Assembly (NCBI GenBank): GCA_003952965.2
Contig: RXIC02000013.1
Location: 434,001 to 498,000, forward strand
DNA: 64,000 bases
Source: Morella rubra
Lineage: Eukaryota > Streptophyta > Magnoliopsida > Fagales > Myricaceae
Reading direction: 5' to 3'
Positions 21,780 to 32,878 of this stretch are shown piece after piece (the first letter of the stretch is position 1; every line of letters starts with the position of its first letter). A model generated the notes under the pieces. It had not been told where the DNA came from and ran no database searches. It saw only the letters and a program-made list of their open reading frames with translations. A program made the translations under genes and the position numbers.

Positions 21780-24113
21780 ATGGAACAAATTAACTTTGAT
21801 GATTTGGGTACACCTACTAGTGGTAGTGGTACTCCTGAAATTGGTGGTAGTGGTACGAGTACTCCTACTTCGGGTGCTGGATCTTTCCCAAATCCAGACA
21901 ATCCTATGTCTCCCGTTATTGAGCTTGATGCAGAGGCAGAGGGGCCTTCTGATACTCAAGCAACTCGTGGTGGGCGACCACCATTGCCTAGAAGGCAGTC
22001 TAATAGATCTAAGGCATGGGATCATTTTACAAGATTACCGATTGGTGGTGGTAAACTCCCAAGTGTACATGTAACTATTGTGGGCAGAGTTTTAATTGTC
22101 ACTCCAAGTTACAAGGCACTTCATCTTTGCTCAATCATCTAGATAGTTGTTCTAAGTATCTTTATATCAAGGGAAAGACGGACAAGAGACAATCTCATTT
22201 AAGCTTTGAGTCTAAGAATAGTGGGGAGAGTAAAGATATTACATTGGCTAAGTATAGTGAGAAAAAGATTAGGGCAGCCCTTGCTAAGATGGTTGTGGTC
22301 GATGAATTGCCCTTCTTGATTGTAGAAGGTCTTGGGTTTCAGGAATTTGTGAAGACTCTTGAGCCTAGGTTTCCCATGCCCTCTCGCTATACAGTGATGA
22401 GGGATGTTATGAAGCTCTTCTTAAGGGAGAAAGAGGAGTTGAAGGCTATGTTTTTGACTTCAGGGCAGAGGGTTTGTTTAACTACTGATACGTGGACTTC
22501 GATCCAAAATATCAACTACATGTGTATTACTGGACATTTCATTGATAGTAGTTGGAAGATGCACAAAAGAATCCTAGCATTTCGTAAGATTCAAGATCAC
22601 AAAGGGGCAACGATTGGGAGGGAATTAGAAGAGTGTATGCTTGAATGGGAAATCTCCAAATTTCTTACTATCACTGTTGACAATGCCACTGCCAATGATA
22701 GTGCCATTGATTGGTTGAAGAAAAGAACCTTCACTAGTGATCAAACTATTTGTGGCCATGATTTCATTCATATGAGGTGTAGTGCACACATATTGAATCT
22801 AATTGTCAATGAGGGGTTGAAAGAACTTGATGAGTCTGTCATTAAGGTTCGGAACCTGGTAAAGTATGTGAAGTCTTCTCCTGCTAGGTTAGCAAAATTT
22901 AAATCTTGTGTGGAGAAGAAGAGAATCCATTGTGGTTTATCTTTGTGCCTTGATGTTCAAACTAGATGGAACTCCACTTACCTCATGTTGAATGTTGCTG
23001 AAAAATATCAGAGAGCCTTTGAGCTATTGCAGGAGGATGATGGACATATATATAATTATTTGAATGAGAATGGGCCAGGTAGGAGAGGATTGGGTGCTCC
23101 TGATGATGATGATTGGGAAAAAGTGAGAACTTTTGTGAGATTTTTGCAAATTTTCTATGATGTTACAATGCGCCTATCTGGTTCAATGTATGCCACTTCT
23201 AATTTGCATTTTCAAGAAGTCTCTTACATTCATACTCACTTGATGGCATATTGTGATAGTCATGATGATTTGTTGAGTGCCATGGCTTTTAGAATGAAGT
23301 TGAAGTATGAAAAATATTGGGGAGATGTTGAAAAGATTAATAGGCTTTTGTTTGTGGCTGCTATCCTTGATCCACGTTACAAGATTGTCACCCTAGAATT
23401 TTGGTTCAAGAAGGTTATGGGTGTTGAGGGAGGGGAAAAATTTATTGAGATGTTGAAAGTGGATGTTGAGCGGTTGTATAGGCACTACAATGATGGGTTA
23501 TCTTCAGTTGACTCTAGGATGGGCAGTGAAACTAGTTATGATTACGAGTATGACTCTCAAAGCAGTGGCAGCACAATGGGGAGGGGAGGGGGGGCAATCA
23601 ATCTCAAGAATTCCATCAATCTCGGGCATCTAGGAATTTGTTAGATTGCAAGAGTGAGTTGGAACGTTATTACTTGGAGGATGTGGAGTCCCCTAGTTCA
23701 GTGTTTGACATTTTAACGTGGTGGAAGGTCAACTCCACCAAATTTCCAGTTATTGCTCGAATTGCACGAGATGTGCTAGCTATTCCCATCACTACTGTTG
23801 CTTCTGAGTCCGCATTCAGCACTGGAGGGCGCGTTCTAGATCCCTATCGGAGCTCATTGGCTCCAAAAACAGTTGAAGCTCTCATATGTGCTCAAAATTG
23901 GCTAAGGTCAACACCCATTAGCCCTGCTCAACGTGTCTTAGAAGTGGTTGAGGACTTTGAGAGCTTTAGATTGGACTCAGGTAATAATGTTCTCTAAAAT
24001 TCAATCAATTTATTGCTTTGTTTCTTTTGTTTGTGTATTTAATGTTGTTTTCATTTTTTTTTTATATAGAATTGGAAGCTGATCCTTTGCGAATCTTATT
24101 GGATGAATCTTGA
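21780..24113 (+). pseudogene. Ac-like hAT transposase, right-arm copy, nearly intact
   Basis: Same protein as the left copy. ATG 21,780 gives the Gly/Ser-rich N-terminus, then the frame is lost at about 22,061 inside the BED finger, where CCCAAG replaces the CCCAAAG of the left copy. From 22,127 a 505-codon frame covers the catalytic core (LTTDTWTS, TVDNATAND, CSAHILNLIV), and from 23,638 a further frame covers [19 protein letters not shown]. The intron is 23,981-24,069 (GTAATAAT...TATATAG), and exon 2 is 24,070-24,113, ending LLDES. A second disturbance lies in the G-rich tract near 23,580-23,640. Because nearly every break is in a run of one base and most are absent from the other arm, sequencing error is a live alternative to decay. 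Confidence 0.9.
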
Positions 24114-24359
24114 ATGAGTTGGATTTTGGACATTATCACATTGTGTGGTACTAACATCATGTGAGTAATATCTTACTTCTAATATTGTATTTATTTGTTT
24201 CTCTTTCTATCTTACTTTTACTCTCTATAGGTTCTAACAGTAATTCGTTGTCTACAGGATGGAAACTGGAAAGCACTGATTGTTTTTAGTAGTAGGAAAC
24301 TTGGAATGACATTTTGTTTAATGTAACTTACTGTTGGCATTTTGGTTCATTTGTTATTG

Positions 24360-24625
24360 ACTTAGTGTTTATTTTTGTTTATATTTTGTTATTTCTGTTA
24401 ATTAGAATTTAGGAGTATGGAAGTGTTGTCTGTTAATTTTAGGAGTGTTTTTTATATTTTGTTATTTTTGTTAATTAGAATTTAGGAGTGTGGAAGTGTT
24501 TATATTTTGTTATGTCTGTTAATTAGAATTTAGGAGTGTGGAAGTGTTTATATTTTGTTATTTTTGTTAATTAGAATTTAGGAGTGTAGAAGTTTTTTTT
24601 TGTTTATATTTTGTTATTTCTGTTA
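24360..24625 (+). repeat. 48-bp tandem array in hAT 3' region (right arm)
   Basis: Units with GTTAATTAGAATTTAGGAGT and ATATTTTGTTA, the mirror of 15,285-15,550, with one unit interrupted near 24,430-24,450. Confidence 0.8.
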
Positions 24626-25043
24626 ATTAGAATTTGTAAGTGTAAGACTTGAATGTTTGTTTTTGTTGGATTTGCATGTGATTAAACATTCAACTCCAAA
24701 GTTCTATTACGTGTGAATTATAACTTATTTTTGAATGTTTGTTTTTGTAGGGTTTGTTGTGAAAATAAATCTTATAGAACAATTTTTGCAAAGAAAACAT
24801 TATGTTTACTAAATCACTGCAAATTTATATATTTTGTCATTTTTACCGGATATTACATATTAGATATCAAATGGGTCTAACCGTCCAAGTAAAATTACAA
24901 AGCCAATAACAGCTTCAAAAAAACAGATTCTTTTAGGCTAAAATCAGCTTGGCCCAAAGGCCAAATCTAATAGCTGTAAAAAGAAATTAAAAAAGCCTAT
25001 TAAACAGTTAAAATTTGGCCCATATTCGCGCGGCCCAATTCAG

Positions 25044-25190
25044 GCCCAAATCCGAATCCGATCCGAATCCGATATCCGAAATATCCGACTCAGCCGGATA
25101 TTAAGGATCCGGATTCGGATTCGGATTCGGAATCCGGTTCCGAAATTTTCGGATTCGGATTCGGATATGTGCTATCCGAATCCGAAAATT
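25044..25190 (+). repeat. Subterminal TCCGAAT/ATTCGGA cluster (right arm)
   Basis: Mirror of 14,690-14,836, with the same mixture of orientations next to the terminal TGCACACCCCTA. Confidence 0.75.
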
Positions 25191-25206
25191 TCGGTGCACA
25201 CCCCTA

Positions 25207-25748
25207 GTTTTGACAGCCTGGTATGGCAAAACCTGTTCGCAATCATCTTTCTCGTCGTACTCCAAAATTTTACGATTATAAAATTTTTTTTTTTATCAAA
25301 TTATTATTTTTTATTATAATAAATATAAAAAATTCATTCAAAACATTTCTTTTTATTTTTTTATAACTCTTACATCTTAAAATTTTAACACACAAACACT
25401 AATTTATCAAGCATATTAGAACATATGCTTAATAAATTATCAAAGATTTATTTCAACTGATATTTTCAGATAGAAACATGTTTTTGGATAGCGTTTTTAC
25501 TTCCGTTCTTTTTCTTCACTCTTTTTTTTAGTAAAGAGGAAAATCCGTCACACTCAATCTATGTGGATTGTACTTTAACGGATCTAGTCTAATTAGGATA
25601 TACATTGATTGGGATGGGATGAGGAATCGCAACTAGAGATGAAACCAAAATTTACCCCAAAGAGGGCCAAATATAATTTTTACTTGAATTTAAAAAATTT
25701 TCGTAGTGTACTCAATAAATAAAATCTTTAATTTTTTATTAAAATCAA
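25207..25748. other. 3' flank of the LRR fragment (right arm)
   Basis: Mirror of 14,131-14,673. Non-coding. Diverged copy without the hAT at about 60,965-61,380. Confidence 0.7.
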
Positions 25749-26504
25749 TCACGTGTCTGCATTCACAAGGATCACAGGTATTTTTCCACTGAAAAGATTA
25801 TGACTAAGGTTCAAAGTAACTAGGCTATGCAAATAGTGGAAAATATTAGGGATTGAACCATTGATTTGATTCCAACTAAGGGATAAATATTTCAAATTAG
25901 TTAAACTGCCAAGGAAGGAAGGGATTGGACCAATGAGCTTGTTGTAACTTAGATCCAGAAAAGATAGATTCTTCAGCATTCCTATTTCTGAGGGAATAGG
26001 ACCACCAAAGTGATTATTAGAGAGGAACAAATATTGCAAATTAGATAATTTGCCCAAAGTTATAGGAATTGGACCAATGAGCTCGTTGTTCCCTGGCATC
26101 CCTATTTCTCGGGGAATGGGCCCGTTGATTAGATTGTAACCAAGGGACAAATATTTCAAATTACATAAATTACCCAAAGTTGAAGGAATTGGACCAATGA
26201 ATTTGTTGCTCCGTAGGTTTAGAAAGAGTAGATTCCTTAGTATCTCTTTTTCTCAAGGAATAGACCCATTGACTAGATTGTAACCAAGGAACAAATATTT
26301 CAAATTACATAAATTACCAAAAGTCGAAGGAATTGGACCAATGAGTTTGTTGCTCAGTAGGTCTAGAGAGAGTAGATTCTTCAACATCCCTATTTCTCTG
26401 GGAATGGACCCATTGATTAGATTGTTACCAAGGGACAAATATTTCAAATTATATAAATTACCCAAATCTTTTGCAACACCTGCAAGAGAATATAAAACGG
26501 ACAC
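25749..26504 (-). pseudogene. Orphan LRR fragment of an LRR-RLK (right arm)
   Basis: Inverted copy of 13,375-14,130 with the same translation, including the same stop after NGSIP and the same shortened repeat. It is on the same strand as the RLK cluster to its right, so this is probably the native orientation, and the left-arm copy is the derived or artefactual one (inference). Confidence 0.85.
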
Positions 26505-27631
26505 AGAGAATTGAAGAGCATTCGCTACAGCTGGCTCTAATACGTGCTATATTGTGGGTCTCAAACAAAATTCTGAACAGCCGTCCAAAAGCAATGCCAT
26601 GTTCATTTTATGAGAACAAAATTCTGGGTCTCAGGGAGCACCATCACAACACGGTTGGACTCGATCGGGAGCGGATACTATAGAGTAATTCCACCATAGC
26701 ACAATGAGCCATGGTTTTGTATAATTTCTTGGAGTTTATAAACTTCTCCAACAATCATACTTGGCCAATATATATAAGTATTATTATGGGAGATTATTTT
26801 GTTGATGCTTTCATCTAAACTCCACTCCAGTGGGGAGATAAATCCTGCAAGTATGTGGAAAGAAGCCATGGTTGATGCTTTCAACTAAACAGAGGAACGT
26901 CTGTGAGGGTGTCCGACACAAGGACCTGAAGTCAATGTTCATACCAATTATCTTTTTTTGAAAGAATTCCAACGTGATTCGGAACTTTAACAAAAGAGGG
27001 ATACTTTATGCAAAAGAAGTAGGCGCTTTAAGAAAAGGCAGACGCAAAGCAGGAGGGGGGATGTTTTTTTTCCTTTCTTACGCACCCGGTAAAGGTAAAT
27101 GGTCGTGATTGGCTGCTTGCATTCTTGGGTTTCTTTTATTTCTAGGAGAGTACAGACCGTAGAAACTGAGCGTTTCCACCCGAGAAATACAACCGGGTTT
27201 GACCGGTTCACTAAACAGGGGACTATGATCTGTGAGGTGTCCGACACAAGGACCTGAAGTCAATGTTCACAGCAATTATCTTTCGTTGAACGATTTCCAA
27301 CGTGGTTCGAAACTTTAACGAAAGAGGGATACTTTATGAAAAGAAGTTGGCGCTTTAAGAAAAAGCGGACACTAACCCAACTTCGTTCGCACCCTGTAAA
27401 GACAAATGGTCGCGCGCGCTTGCTTTCTTTAGTTTCTTTGATTTCTAGGAGATTACAGACGGAAGAAAGTGAGCGCGTCCAGACGAGAAATACAACTCGA
27501 GTAATGGCATCACTACATATTTTTTTTGGCTTCAGGGACGAAATTCATGGGGACGGAATGGTTTTCGTCCCTGAAGCCACACTTTTAGGGACGAAATGAA
27601 TTTTGTGCCTCAAGATTGTCCTGATTTGGCT
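26505..27631 (-). repeat. RLK-upstream-type DNA (right arm)
   Basis: Mirror of 12,248-13,374, with the tandem pair at about 26,905-27,510 and the hairpin at 27,527-27,579. Confidence 0.85.
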
Positions 27632-28140
27632 AAGAGACGATAGTGACGAAATTAAAGTCGTGACCAATTATCCACTGTTGAACGAATTCCAACTTGACTC
27701 AGAACTTAAACAAAAGAGGGCCGGATACTTTATGAAAAGAAGGTGGCACTTTAAATTGCCAATTGTCTTTTGTGATGTTGATTAATGAAGGCCCACATCA
27801 GCATGACAAAAATAAGCTGCGGTTGAGCCTCCCCCTAGATCAGTCCCCTCCCCGTTTCCTCCCCTTCTCCAAGTCTCTAAATCCCTAACTTTTTCAATCC
27901 CTGAAAGTAATCCCCAAATCTATGAGCTGAACAAAATCTGCAGTATCCCAACCAATTCTTCACAAGATCAAACATCCACAACAGAATTCGTTACGTGAAC
28001 AAAGAAACAAAATAAAATATCAAAATCATTCAAAGAAGCAGAGTTCTCGAGCACACTTTAAAAACCATTCAAAGAATAGAATAAAATGGAAATTCTCATG
28101 GGCTGCTGGCACAGTACTGCACAGAAAAGCGTAGAGGGCC
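27632..28140 (-). repeat. Continuation homologous to block L (4,895-5,165 and 6,340-6,545 inverted)
   Basis: Past the palindrome end, homology continues at lower identity to the reverse complement of DNA left of the first gap: 27,640-27,790 matches 6,350-6,545, and 27,930-28,140 matches 4,895-5,165. The 950-bp retroposon of the left block is missing here. A third relative of the block therefore lies outside the near-identical arms. Confidence 0.7.
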
Positions 28141-28270
28141 AGCCACAAGACTATACCAGACTTAAAGCCCTTTATAAACACCAAAATAGGCCGAAGGCCC
28201 ACGCAACAAAACCGGGTCCAAAGACGGTTAATGGAAAAGGGAACATATTCTTATGGGTACAGTTGTTTGT
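28100..28270 (-). mobile_element. Retroposon-3'-end-like fragment downstream of an RLK remnant
   Basis: On the minus strand it reads TTTGGACCCGGTTTTGTT, GGGCCTTCGGCC, TTTATAAAGGGC and GTACTGTGCCAGC. Equivalent fragments lie at about 36,330-36,450 and 56,735-56,860, each 3' of an RLK kinase end, and the words resemble the tail of the 5,261-6,210 retroposon. It may simply be a shared RLK 3' region. Confidence 0.4.
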
Positions 28271-28339
28271 TTGTGGCATGGTACACACACCATGTACTGC
28301 AGAAGACCTTATAGCAAGCATGCTCTTCATGATGGAGTT

Positions 28340-28640
28340 TCACTTCCCTGATCGAATCATTTCCATTTCTTGGCTCATCATGAGCTGCCATAGGAAAATT
28401 GTATCTAAGGGCGTGGCTATTGGCTTCTTGTAAAAAAGAAATTCTTGGGACACGTTTTTTATTGTTGGCCGAGACTTTGGTTTGGCATGTAGGTATATAC
28501 AAATGTCATTGCAGCAACAAGAAAAATATGATGTGCATCCCAAATTTATTTACCTCGTTCTTGAAACTCTTAAAGAAATTTGAGTTGTTAGCCTCTAATG
28601 GATGAAATTTCTTTTAAGTTCAGCACTCTGCCACTAGAAA
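28340..28640 (-). pseudogene. LRR-RLK kinase C-terminal remnant
   Basis: The minus strand at 28,340-28,520 encodes CLHAKPKSRPT-like sequence (here IYLHAKPKSRPTIKNVSQEF) and WQLMMSQEMEMIRSGK, matching the last helix and tail of the other RLKs. Just upstream, 28,550-28,640 resembles the FLKSFRNEV segment of the kinase N-lobe. The catalytic core between them is deleted, so this is the relic of a third RLK in the row. Confidence 0.75.
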
Positions 28641-29384
28641 GTTTTGCTTTAGAGGCAAAGACTCAAAAGAGGGCTGCAGAAATATTTATCATGATAATTT
28701 GGCGATAAAAGCTAACCATGATAATGGATAGGATTTAGCTTCCTTTCTTTGATGCTTACATATGGCTTGATGGGTCGGTCTTCTGTTCTTGGGTTACTTT
28801 CGAAAAGATTACAGACACTGAGAAATGGAAGTCAAAGTACTTCACAGCACATACTTTTCCAATTAATGCCGACAAAAAGACGACGACAGTCTTGGTGGGC
28901 ATCACTGTCTGCGTTCGTTCACGTCGAGTCATGACTAATTAATTGAAATTAATTTGACAAATTTGTGGTTTGCTAAAACATCACCGTAATTAGACAGTCC
29001 CGGCCGGAGTGTGAATTAATTAGTTCTATCGTTTTAAGGTAATCATCTAGTATTAATATTTTACTGCAGATCATATAATATAAAGAACCAATTAAGTTAG
29101 ATGGAAGGGGCAATTAAAATGCTTTGGTCGACAAGAATTATGGCCAAAATGAGATGGCTTTGGGCTTTTCTTAACAAGATATGTTTTTCCCTTTGAGCCT
29201 AACCCCACGACCCCCCCTTTTTTTCTTCTTAGCAAGGTATATATCTTTTGCTTTGGGCCTAAGCCTTCACGCTTTTGTTTCTCTAAGCTTGCAGCTCACA
29301 AAATACATCTTGCTCAATAAATCCAATGTTCTATTTTAAAGACCAAAACTTCTCCTCTAGAGTCCATGTGAGATCCTCTCATGA
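28641..29384. other. Intergenic with RLK-upstream-like stretch
   Basis: About 28,745-28,930 resembles the RLK upstream segments (GGTCTTCTGTTCTTGGG, AAAGATTACAGAC). The rest is AT-rich with no other feature. Confidence 0.5.
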
Positions 29385-31711
29385 TCAAGTTTCACGGCCC
29401 GATACAACCATTTCAACTTCTTGGCTAATCAGCTGCCAGAAGGAAATTGCATCTAAGGGCTTGGCTAATATTGTCTTCTTGTGAGCAAGAAATTCTTGGG
29501 ACAAGCTTTTCATTGTTGGCCGAGACTTTGATTTGGCATGTAGGCATTCAAATGTCATTGTCGCAACAAGAAAAATATCATGTGCATCCTGACGAGTAGG
29601 AGGTGGCAGGCGTTTATCAAATATTTCATTTAGCATCACGTTTTGAGATATTGATGATGACGCCAAAGAAGTAAGGAGTTCAGTTGGATGTCTTCCAATT
29701 AATATTTCCACCACCACCACTCCAAAGCTATAAACATCACACTTTTCAGTAATCCTCATAGTATACGCTAGCTCTGCAAATATAGACATAAAATAAAAAA
29801 GGTTGAAAACTATTGAATGTAACTGTTAGTTCTTTGTTTCTATTATTTTATTTAATCTTTATCAAGAAGTTCTCAAAACTTGTCACAAGAAGAAAATTCC
29901 ATAGAGACAGTGAATGTTATTTGCTGTGATAAACGTGATCACCAACTGTTTGGTAAGCCATTAGCGCCACATGTAGAATAATATGCAGCAATATTTTAGA
30001 TGGAAAAGTAAAGAAATAAATAAACTATAAAGCCGTAGTAAAAAAATCTACCTAGGTCAATGTAGTCATAAGTTCCGGCAAGTAATGTTTGAGCGGAGGA
30101 ATCAAGATCAAGAAATTTGGCGGTGCCAAAATCAGAGACAATAGCCTCCAATTTAGAGTCCAGGAGGATATTCTTGCTTGATATATCAAGATGAACAATT
30201 GTCAGGATGCAATCATAATGCATGTAAGATAAGGCGTGTGCTATGCCTTTGATGACGTTCACCCTCTTATTCCAATCAAATTCCACAACTTTAGCATTAT
30301 TGCTCAGGACATCAAATAAGCTTCGCCTTTCCAAGTATTCATAAACTAAAAACATGCATGGCCTTTGTAAACAGAACCCATAAAGCTTTATAATATTTCA
30401 ATGTCGAATCTGTGTTAGTACTTTTACCTCATTCCTAAAACTCTTAAAGAAATGTCAGTTCTCAGCTTCTATTGGATAAAGCTTCTTCAAGGCAACCACT
30501 CTTCCACAAGGTAGTTATGCTTTGTACACACTACTGTAAGCCCTAGTTCCAATACAATACTTAATGTCAAAATCCTCAGTGGCTTTAATGATGTCTTCAT
30601 ATGCAATGCTTCCATCATAATTCCATATGGAGAACAAATTCCCATCCTTCGTTTTTCTTGACTCTAATGGACTTTTCTTAATGACACATCGTGAGAAAAG
30701 GAAACTCCCAAGAACTACAAATCCAAGGAAAATGGCAATCAGAACAAATTTTTTTATTAGACTTCCATGAGATAATTGATAACAAGGAGAGAAACCACGA
30801 AAGTCACCGCATAAATCTTTGTTGCCAATTAAGGTGACACAGGCATGATAATGAAAATCTAGAATTGGACCCGTAGAAAATTGTATGATAAGTCAACTTC
30901 TATAATTGGAAAGAGAGAACGGGGAATGCGGCCGTTAAGATTGTTGTAGCTGATATTCAAGAACGATAAAACCGGGAATGAAATCCCAAGTTCAAAGGGT
31001 ATCCCTCCACTGATGAAGTTATGACTTAGGTCTATGGTATCCAGCGAGGAAGAGCAACATGTGTACTTGGGAATGCTTCCGGTGAAGTGATTGTGGCTCA
31101 ATAACAACTTCTTCAACGAAACATAGCTGGATAACATATCAGGGATTTGACCAATGAGATTGTTGGATTGGAGATTCAAAGTCCGTAGACTCTTGCAGTT
31201 CCTTAATTCTTTAGGGATTGTTCCCACGATATTATTATGAGAAATGTCAAGCTCTTCTAACTGAGTGAGATTTGCAAGCGAATGAGGTAATTCACCCGTA
31301 AAGCTATTATACGGCAGATTGAGGTAGGAGAGATTCGAGAGAGTGCCTATCTCAAGCGCGCGGGATGCTCCCCTGAAGTTGGTTTCTGTGAAGATTAAGA
31401 CTCTTTAGATTTGGAAGAGAAGAGAAGCGGAGTTTAAACTGGCCTTTGATTAAACTAAAAGATCTATCAATCCTTGTGATGCTTCCATGAGCATTGCAAG
31501 TAATACCAGCCCACTTGCACGGACTAGAGGTATTGTCGGTTTCGGACCTCAACCACCACCTAGTCTCCAGCAGAGCCTCTGCTTCTAGTTGTAGTGTTGG
31601 CGATTGAGAAGCCTCTGCAAAGTCGTGTACGGGATTGAAATAGATACCGTAGAGCAAGACATAGGTAATCCATGCTACTACGACAACAGAAAAGGAATAG
31701 GCGGATGCCAT
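29385..31711 (-). pseudogene. LRR receptor kinase A (MIK2/At1g35710-like), degenerate
   Basis: Membrane receptor kinase layout. MASAYSFSVVVVAWITYVLL at 31,711 is the signal peptide, followed by an LRRNT-type region (EALLETRWW, PCKWAGITCN), LRRs in broken frames (31,227-30,859: MGTIPKELRNCKSLRTLNLQ, then GSIPKYTCCSSSLDTIDLSH), a transmembrane stretch near 30,740, a kinase N-lobe around 30,500-30,650, the catalytic part 30,355-30,052, a GT-AG intron (29,774-30,051), and the last exon 29,385-29,773. The kinase is damaged: HRD has become HLD (IVHLDISSKNILLD), the glycine loop reads poorly, and the APE motif is altered at the splice site, although DFG is present. Only about eight LRRs remain against roughly 20 in full members. 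An identical 5' part recurs at 50,798-52,027. Confidence 0.88.
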
Positions 31712-32397
31712 GTTTAAGTCTACAACGGGGGATGGGCAAATAACAAAATAGTGATTGTTAAGCTCATGACTCGGTCTCTTTTATAGGCAGCAGACAAAGG
31801 ATTGCGAGAGTGTCCCGGGCGCAAGGACTTTGGACACCAATTAAATCGTGAGTAAATGCTAAAATATGACTTGGACGCTTTAATTTCCCAATTTCCTTCA
31901 CATTTTACATTTTGGCAAAAGAAAAGGGTCAATGCCTCTGCTCGTCTCTTCCTTAACCTACAGCATAAATCTGCTATCATGGATTGCCATTGACGTGGGT
32001 TAATGGTGAAGATAAATACCTGGGTCTTCTGTTCTTGGGCTTCTTTCCAAAAGATTAGAGATGGAGGAAAATTTGCGTGTCCGACACATGGATCGGAAGT
32101 CACGATTCACATCAATTCGACATTTTGAAGTCAATGTTCACCTCAATCGTGGTTGGTTCAATGCCTGTTAATCTAGGCGCGTATGACTTGTTGCATAGCG
32201 TGTATATCGAGTCAGGGCAAATGACCAAGGATCCCAAGCTTGGACTAGAAACAAGAGTAGGGGGCACTTAGTCCCAAAGACGACTCCAATCTATGACACA
32301 GATTAAGGCACATGTGACAAACGATACACATCTTAGAAACCAGACATTAGCATATGAGCATGAAAGTATACTTTAGGATGCACAATGGAGATCAAAC
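31712..32397. other. RLK A upstream region
   Basis: 5' flank of RLK A. The stretch 32,000-32,130 (GGGTCTTCTGTTCTTGGG, CGTGTCCGACACATGGA) is the family's recurrent upstream segment. Read on the minus strand, this lies between PARN exon debris and the RLK start. Confidence 0.55.
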
Positions 32398-32878
32398 CTC
32401 AACTCATCCACTTGAACATCTACTTGCACACATTGCTCTAAAGCCAGCCCCATACTTTTAGATCGAAGAGCAATTTGTGGACACAAAAAGGCAAATGCTG
32501 ACGATAGTGATGTGCGGGACTTCTTCATCCGTTGTTGGAGTATACAATTGGCATTCAGAAGTATTTTTATATCTATGATCTTAGGAAAGTACATGTCGAC
32601 AGAGGAGACAAATTCTTCAGCAGTCAAAGGAAAAGGAACTAAGAATTTGCTGTATTCATGTGTTATATCTGTGTCATGGATAGACAGCCTCCTTAGAAGT
32701 AGTATATAAAAGATAATCTCCTCTTCATGAAATTTTGGATGATAGTCCTACCCAGGAAGAAATTGTGACCAACGATTAACTTCCGCTCTGAGGAAAGGAG
32801 GCCAATGACATGGTGAAACCCAATTGGAGCTTGGATTTTCATCTCTACTACTTGGCGATTCTCAGCTTTTACCTCTTC
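32398..32878 (-). pseudogene. PARN (poly(A)-specific ribonuclease) exon pair, copy 1
   Basis: Two exons match the CAF1/DEDD nuclease part of plant PARN (AHG2-like), which trims poly(A) tails and acts on mitochondrial mRNA in Arabidopsis. Exon 32,752-32,878 follows a TTGCAG acceptor and encodes MKIQAPIGFHHVIGLLSSER and KLIVGHNFFL. A GT-AG intron (32,669-32,751) follows, and exon 32,398-32,668 encodes DITHEYSKF, TAEEFVSSVDMYFPKIIDIK and SLSSAFAFLCPQIA. The splice joins in frame (FL-D-IT), so this is a genomic duplicate, not a processed copy. The reading is open in both exons, but no exons for the N-terminal half or the C-terminus were found next to it, so it is a gene fragment. Confidence 0.85.

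Larger units (their letters stand above)
20225..25206 (+). mobile_element. Ac-like hAT element, right-arm copy, one visible end
   Basis: Mirror image of 14,674-19,985. It ends TGCACACCCCTA at 25,206, followed by GTTTTGAC, the reverse complement of the left flank GTCAAAAC. Direct target duplications would be identical rather than complementary, so the pair of outer ends was not inserted as one unit. Confidence 0.8.
12248..27631. repeat. Giant inverted repeat (palindrome), arms about 7.7 and 7.4 kb
   Basis: Left-arm features recur on the opposite strand with coordinate sums of about 39,879 over most of the arm: 12,248 pairs with 27,631, 13,375 with 26,504, 14,130 with 25,749, 14,674 with 25,206. 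Closer to the centre the sum moves to about 39,921 because of small indels. Arms run about 12,248-19,985 and 20,225-27,631 and differ mostly by single-base homopolymer changes and small indels. About 240 bp in the centre lacks a mirror partner. The arms contain RLK-upstream DNA, an LRR fragment, its 3' flank, and an Ac-like hAT gene. It could be a recent inverted duplication or an assembly foldback. Confidence 0.95.

Noticed and set aside
14674-25206. Interpreting the whole mirror structure as one large foldback transposon
   Set aside because: Mirror symmetry extends about 2.4 kb beyond both termini, and the flanking 8-mers are complementary rather than direct.
32077-32271. 64-codon plus-strand ORF, duplicated at 52,393
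   Set aside because: Opposite strand of the RLK/PARN intergenic region; duplicated only because the whole segment is.
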